Below, piece after piece: positions 61,242 to 64,000 of a stretch of 64,000 nucleotides of DNA. A program made the translations under genes and the position numbers. The first letter of the stretch is position 1. The number at the start of each line of letters is the position of its first letter. The notes beneath the pieces are model-generated. The model saw only the letters and a list, made by a program, of their open reading frames with translations, did no database searches and was not told where the DNA came from. Origin of the DNA: Leguminivora glycinivorella (Eukaryota > Arthropoda > Insecta > Lepidoptera > Tortricidae); assembly GCF_023078275.1 (NCBI RefSeq), contig NC_062975.1, forward strand, positions 23,466,641 through 23,530,640. Reading direction: 5' to 3'.

Positions 61242-61592
61242 GACTTATATTGACCGGGATATAGACCGTGATTACCTTTTTGATTTTTGTCGAGCTCCCG
61301 ATATTTCGACGCAGTTGCATGCATCATGATCACGGAAAACTGACGAAAGCGGGTGGATGTTAAAGTTGTATAGACAGCGCGCGATCTACCCTCCTTCGCG
61401 CGCGTCGGCTGCGTTCACTTTCAGCGTTACCACTGGTCGCGTTCACACTCGATGGTCTGTCCAAACACACTACACTCACACAGGCTTTCGTCAGTTTTCC
61501 GTGATCATGATGCATGCAACTGCGTCGAAATATCGGGAGCTCGACAAAAATCAAAAAGGTAATCACGGTCTATATCCCGGTCAATATAAGTC
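61242..61592. mobile_element. Family X inverted pair (~107-bp arms)
   Basis: 61242-61349 and 61485-61592 are near-perfect inverted repeats (GACCGGGATATAGACCGTGA ... GATCACGGAAAACTGACGAA and reverse). The centre (61350-61484) is CpG-rich, with GCGCGCGATCTACC and CTTCGCGCGCGTCGG. It may be one TIR element or two head-to-head repeats. Confidence 0.8.
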
Positions 61593-61644
61593 TAATGAAA
61601 ATAACCGTGAATCATTCAAAACTCTTAAAACTAAATTGATACAA

Positions 61645-62430
61645 TGTTGTATTTACACCGTGTTTCACTTAACACTAAAAACCTGAAAACAGTTTGTTCA
61701 GAATCGAGAGTAGAATCGATTGAGCTATATCTTGATGGGGGTAATATTTTTATTTGAATTAGTATTATTAGTTATTTTTTACGTGCCCATTCTATTGTAC
61801 TCGTAATACAACATTGTGTATATCGCATTGCTAGAGGTTGTTTACCTTTTTTCAGTATTTAGGAGTATTAATACTGGCCGCTTACTTGGACTATTATTTT
61901 TTCCGCTACTAGTTTGACGTTGTTTGTCAGTTTAATCTTAATGTTTATCATAAGTCATAACAAATTGAACTCGTACCTAATTACAACCTTGTCATTTTGA
62001 ATATTGAGTTTATTTGCTTACTGCGATTACCTGTCCAATTTGAAGTTTACTGTGACAAAGCTTTAAAGTGTTTTACAGTGACATCTTAGCTGTCTATTGG
62101 TAAACCTTATGTCGTTGCAGTAACGTACACAAATAAATAGTCTTATGGTTTATGATGGTAGTTAGCAATTATTTTATTGAGTGTAGAGCTAAAAGTCAAG
62201 TAGAGCTGTACAGAAAATTAAAAATTCAATTAAAAAAAAAGTAACGATCAGAATAAAAGATGAATACTCTAGATGAGTTTAAAAAAATAAAAATCAGTTG
62301 GGGTGTCTGAGGTTTTGAATGATACCGGAAACACCGTGTATAAAGTAGTTATGGAGAGGAAATATATGGCACGTAAGAGCATAAAAAAGTAGTAATAAGG
62401 GCGTAGAGATCTAGTCATTTTACCTCACCG
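61645..62430. other. AT-rich non-coding sequence
   Basis: No supported feature was seen in this stretch. Confidence 0.35.
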
Positions 62431-62855
62431 ACAAAAAAATTAAAACAACCCCCGAAATATTGGACCAGTTTCCATTAAACATGATTAAGAGAGCACTCCC
62501 AACTAATTCAGCTTTCAGACAAAAAAAACGAAATCTAATCGGTTCATCCGTTCGGGAGCTACGATGCCACAGACAGACTCGTCAAATTTATATTTAACAC
62601 CCCGTCGTTTTTGCGTCCAGGCACATCTCGAACACTGGCGATCAAGTTTATATGAAAGGTGCACGTTCCTAAGACACATTCTAAGCTAGTGTAGGTGAAC
62701 GCGTATCATGCTTGTATGAGTAAGATATGACAGGTTGACTGTTCGCTTTTTTGACAGGCGGTAACTGTGAGGTAACCGAGAGAGGGTGGGTGGCACTTTC
62801 AGCGGAGAGCGGGAGTGGCCATACTGTACGATAGCACTCTTTATTATACTGTGGT
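62431..62855. repeat. Family C (minus) abutting family S (plus)
   Basis: 62431-62619 is a shortened family C copy in reverse with almost no tetranucleotide tract. 62624-62855 is family S (GGCACATCTCGAACACTGGC to TTTATTATACTGTG). They meet at CGTTTTTGCGTCCAGGCACA. Confidence 0.75.
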
Positions 62856-63129
62856 CTAGGGTTAAAAACACAACACTTATGAATAATGTCGCGAACTACA
62901 AATACCGTACCTATTGTGCCAATAATAGGTGAAAACCTACTAATTTACTAACATTCGTACAACTATGCTCGTAACCGTTAACGGCAAAACCACTAAAGGG
63001 TACGGGACTAGAAAATTACATACCTCAGATCAATTCCCATTGGTTACCACTTACCAACTCGTCTCATAGTAACCATATAAGTAAGACCTTCCATCACATA
63101 CACTTAATATAAAATAATAGTTTTTTTAC

Positions 63130-63310
63130 TATTAATAGGGTTTCCAGTGCAAAGGCCGAGGTAGACTAAAAATGAGAAGGCGCAAAAACCTGGACTCATT
63201 TTGTGGCGGCTGGCGAGAGCATGCACAGAGCCGTGACGTGTAGCGGAAAACAGAGGAGACTTGCCAAGCAATGGGACACAATACAGTCTAATAAAAAACA
63301 TGGGTTTACT
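63130..63310 (+). mobile_element. LINE ORF2 C-terminal fragment (RTE-like)
   Basis: GGCCGAGGTAGACTAAAAAT onward reads LKMRRRKNLDSFCGGWREHA, QSRDV then a stop, KTEET and WDTIQ-like sequence in another frame, the usual C-terminal end of RTE-type ORF2. A second repeat (GGGTAATATGAGCTGGGAAA, CCACTCCTTGGCAGTG) follows to about 63500. Confidence 0.6.
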
Positions 63311-63639
63311 CATAGCCACAGGCTAGCTGAAGCGAAGACGTGGCCTAAGATGTAGCTCGCCCAGAAGTTGCCTGTTCACCCTTGCTTTGAAAGTTGCTGG
63401 GTAATATGAGCTGGGAAATATAGACACTGGCAAGGACCACTCCTTGGCAGTGCATATAAGAAAAGAAGCGAAACGCTTCGCGCGAATTAGTGGAATGGCC
63501 TTATGGTTTGCAATATGCTGAGGCGGGACCATTTCGTGGTAAACATTATTTATACTGTATTTTTTATAACCATTTGTTTGTATTTTTGTCTGTTTATCAT
63601 GAATAATTATTGTTTGTATTGTATTGTATTGGAATATAG

Positions 63640-63872
63640 GCACATCTCGGACACTGGCGATCAAATATATGTATGAAAGAGGCGCATTCCTAGCACACAT
63701 TATAAGCTCGTGTAGGTGAACGCGTACCATGCTTGTGTGAGTGAGATATGACAGACTGTTCGCGTTTTTGACAGGCGGTAACTGTGAGGTAACCGAGAGG
63801 GGGTGGGCAGCACTTCCAGCGGGGAGCGGGAGTGGCCATACTGTACGAAAGTACTCTTTATTATACTGTGCT
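63640..63872 (+). repeat. Family S, copy 5
   Basis: GGCACATCTCGGACACTGGC to CTTTATTATACTGTG, a direct repeat of 62624-62855 about 1 kb away. The last 128 bp of the window show nothing recognisable. Confidence 0.8.
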
Positions 63873-64000
63873 ATAGGTATTCAATTGAGGATAGGAACCG
63901 GCCGATTCAACTTATACTGGTCATAGAGTATGTGTTGGGAGCCGAGGTGAACGAGGTGTGCTAGGAATCTAATTGCCAAATATTTTAATGGCAGTTGAAA

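Overview
This window is nuclear DNA from an insect, almost certainly a moth or butterfly (Lepidoptera). The evidence is the repeat content: several tRNA-derived SINE families, CR1/Jockey- and RTE-type LINE pieces, many short inverted-repeat elements, and non-autonomous repeats carrying internal (TCTG)n or (TCCG)n tracts. All of these are typical of lepidopteran genomes. Protein-coding content is very low and most bases belong to recognisable transposable elements. I see no sign of bacterial or viral genomic DNA. There are no CRISPR arrays, no rRNA genes and no convincing functional tRNA gene.

Left part (1-27.4 kb): one host gene runs left to right. Its last four coding exons (5416-5511, 12565-12745, 19888-20020, 27267-27395) join in consistent phases. 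They encode the third intracellular loop, TM6, TM7, helix 8 and the cytoplasmic tail of a rhodopsin-class peptide GPCR. The CWSPY and NPVIY motifs and the TM6-TM7 sequence match the crustacean cardioactive peptide (CCAP) receptor family, which is homologous to the vertebrate neuropeptide S receptor. TM1-TM5 must lie upstream of the window. The three introns are 7,053, 7,142 and 7,246 bp and are packed with SINEs, MITEs and LINE scraps. The 3' part of the TM7 exon is followed by two decayed tandem copies of itself.

Middle part (27.4-39.9 kb): a dense field of short TIR elements, including three TTAA-flanked piggyBac-like MITEs across the window. It also holds SINEs, a 97-bp perfect inverted repeat containing a tRNA-like sequence, a GC-rich 25-bp inverted repeat, a 0.46-kb tandem duplication and a (GGGATA)n-like satellite.

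Right part (39.9-64 kb): a minus-strand LINE of about 5.4 kb with an intact-looking 973-residue endonuclease/reverse transcriptase ORF. Its ORF1 is split by a 666-bp TA-flanked element. Next comes a four-level nest of insertions (46.2-49.0 kb), hAT-type elements with 8-bp target duplications (including a 1.8-kb one that holds a LINE fragment), a CpG-rich block and several repeats shared with the left part. No second host gene could be supported.

Repeat families are given local letters (SINE-A, family C and so on), used only to cross-reference copies inside this window. Function calls rest on motif recognition by eye. No database search was possible.
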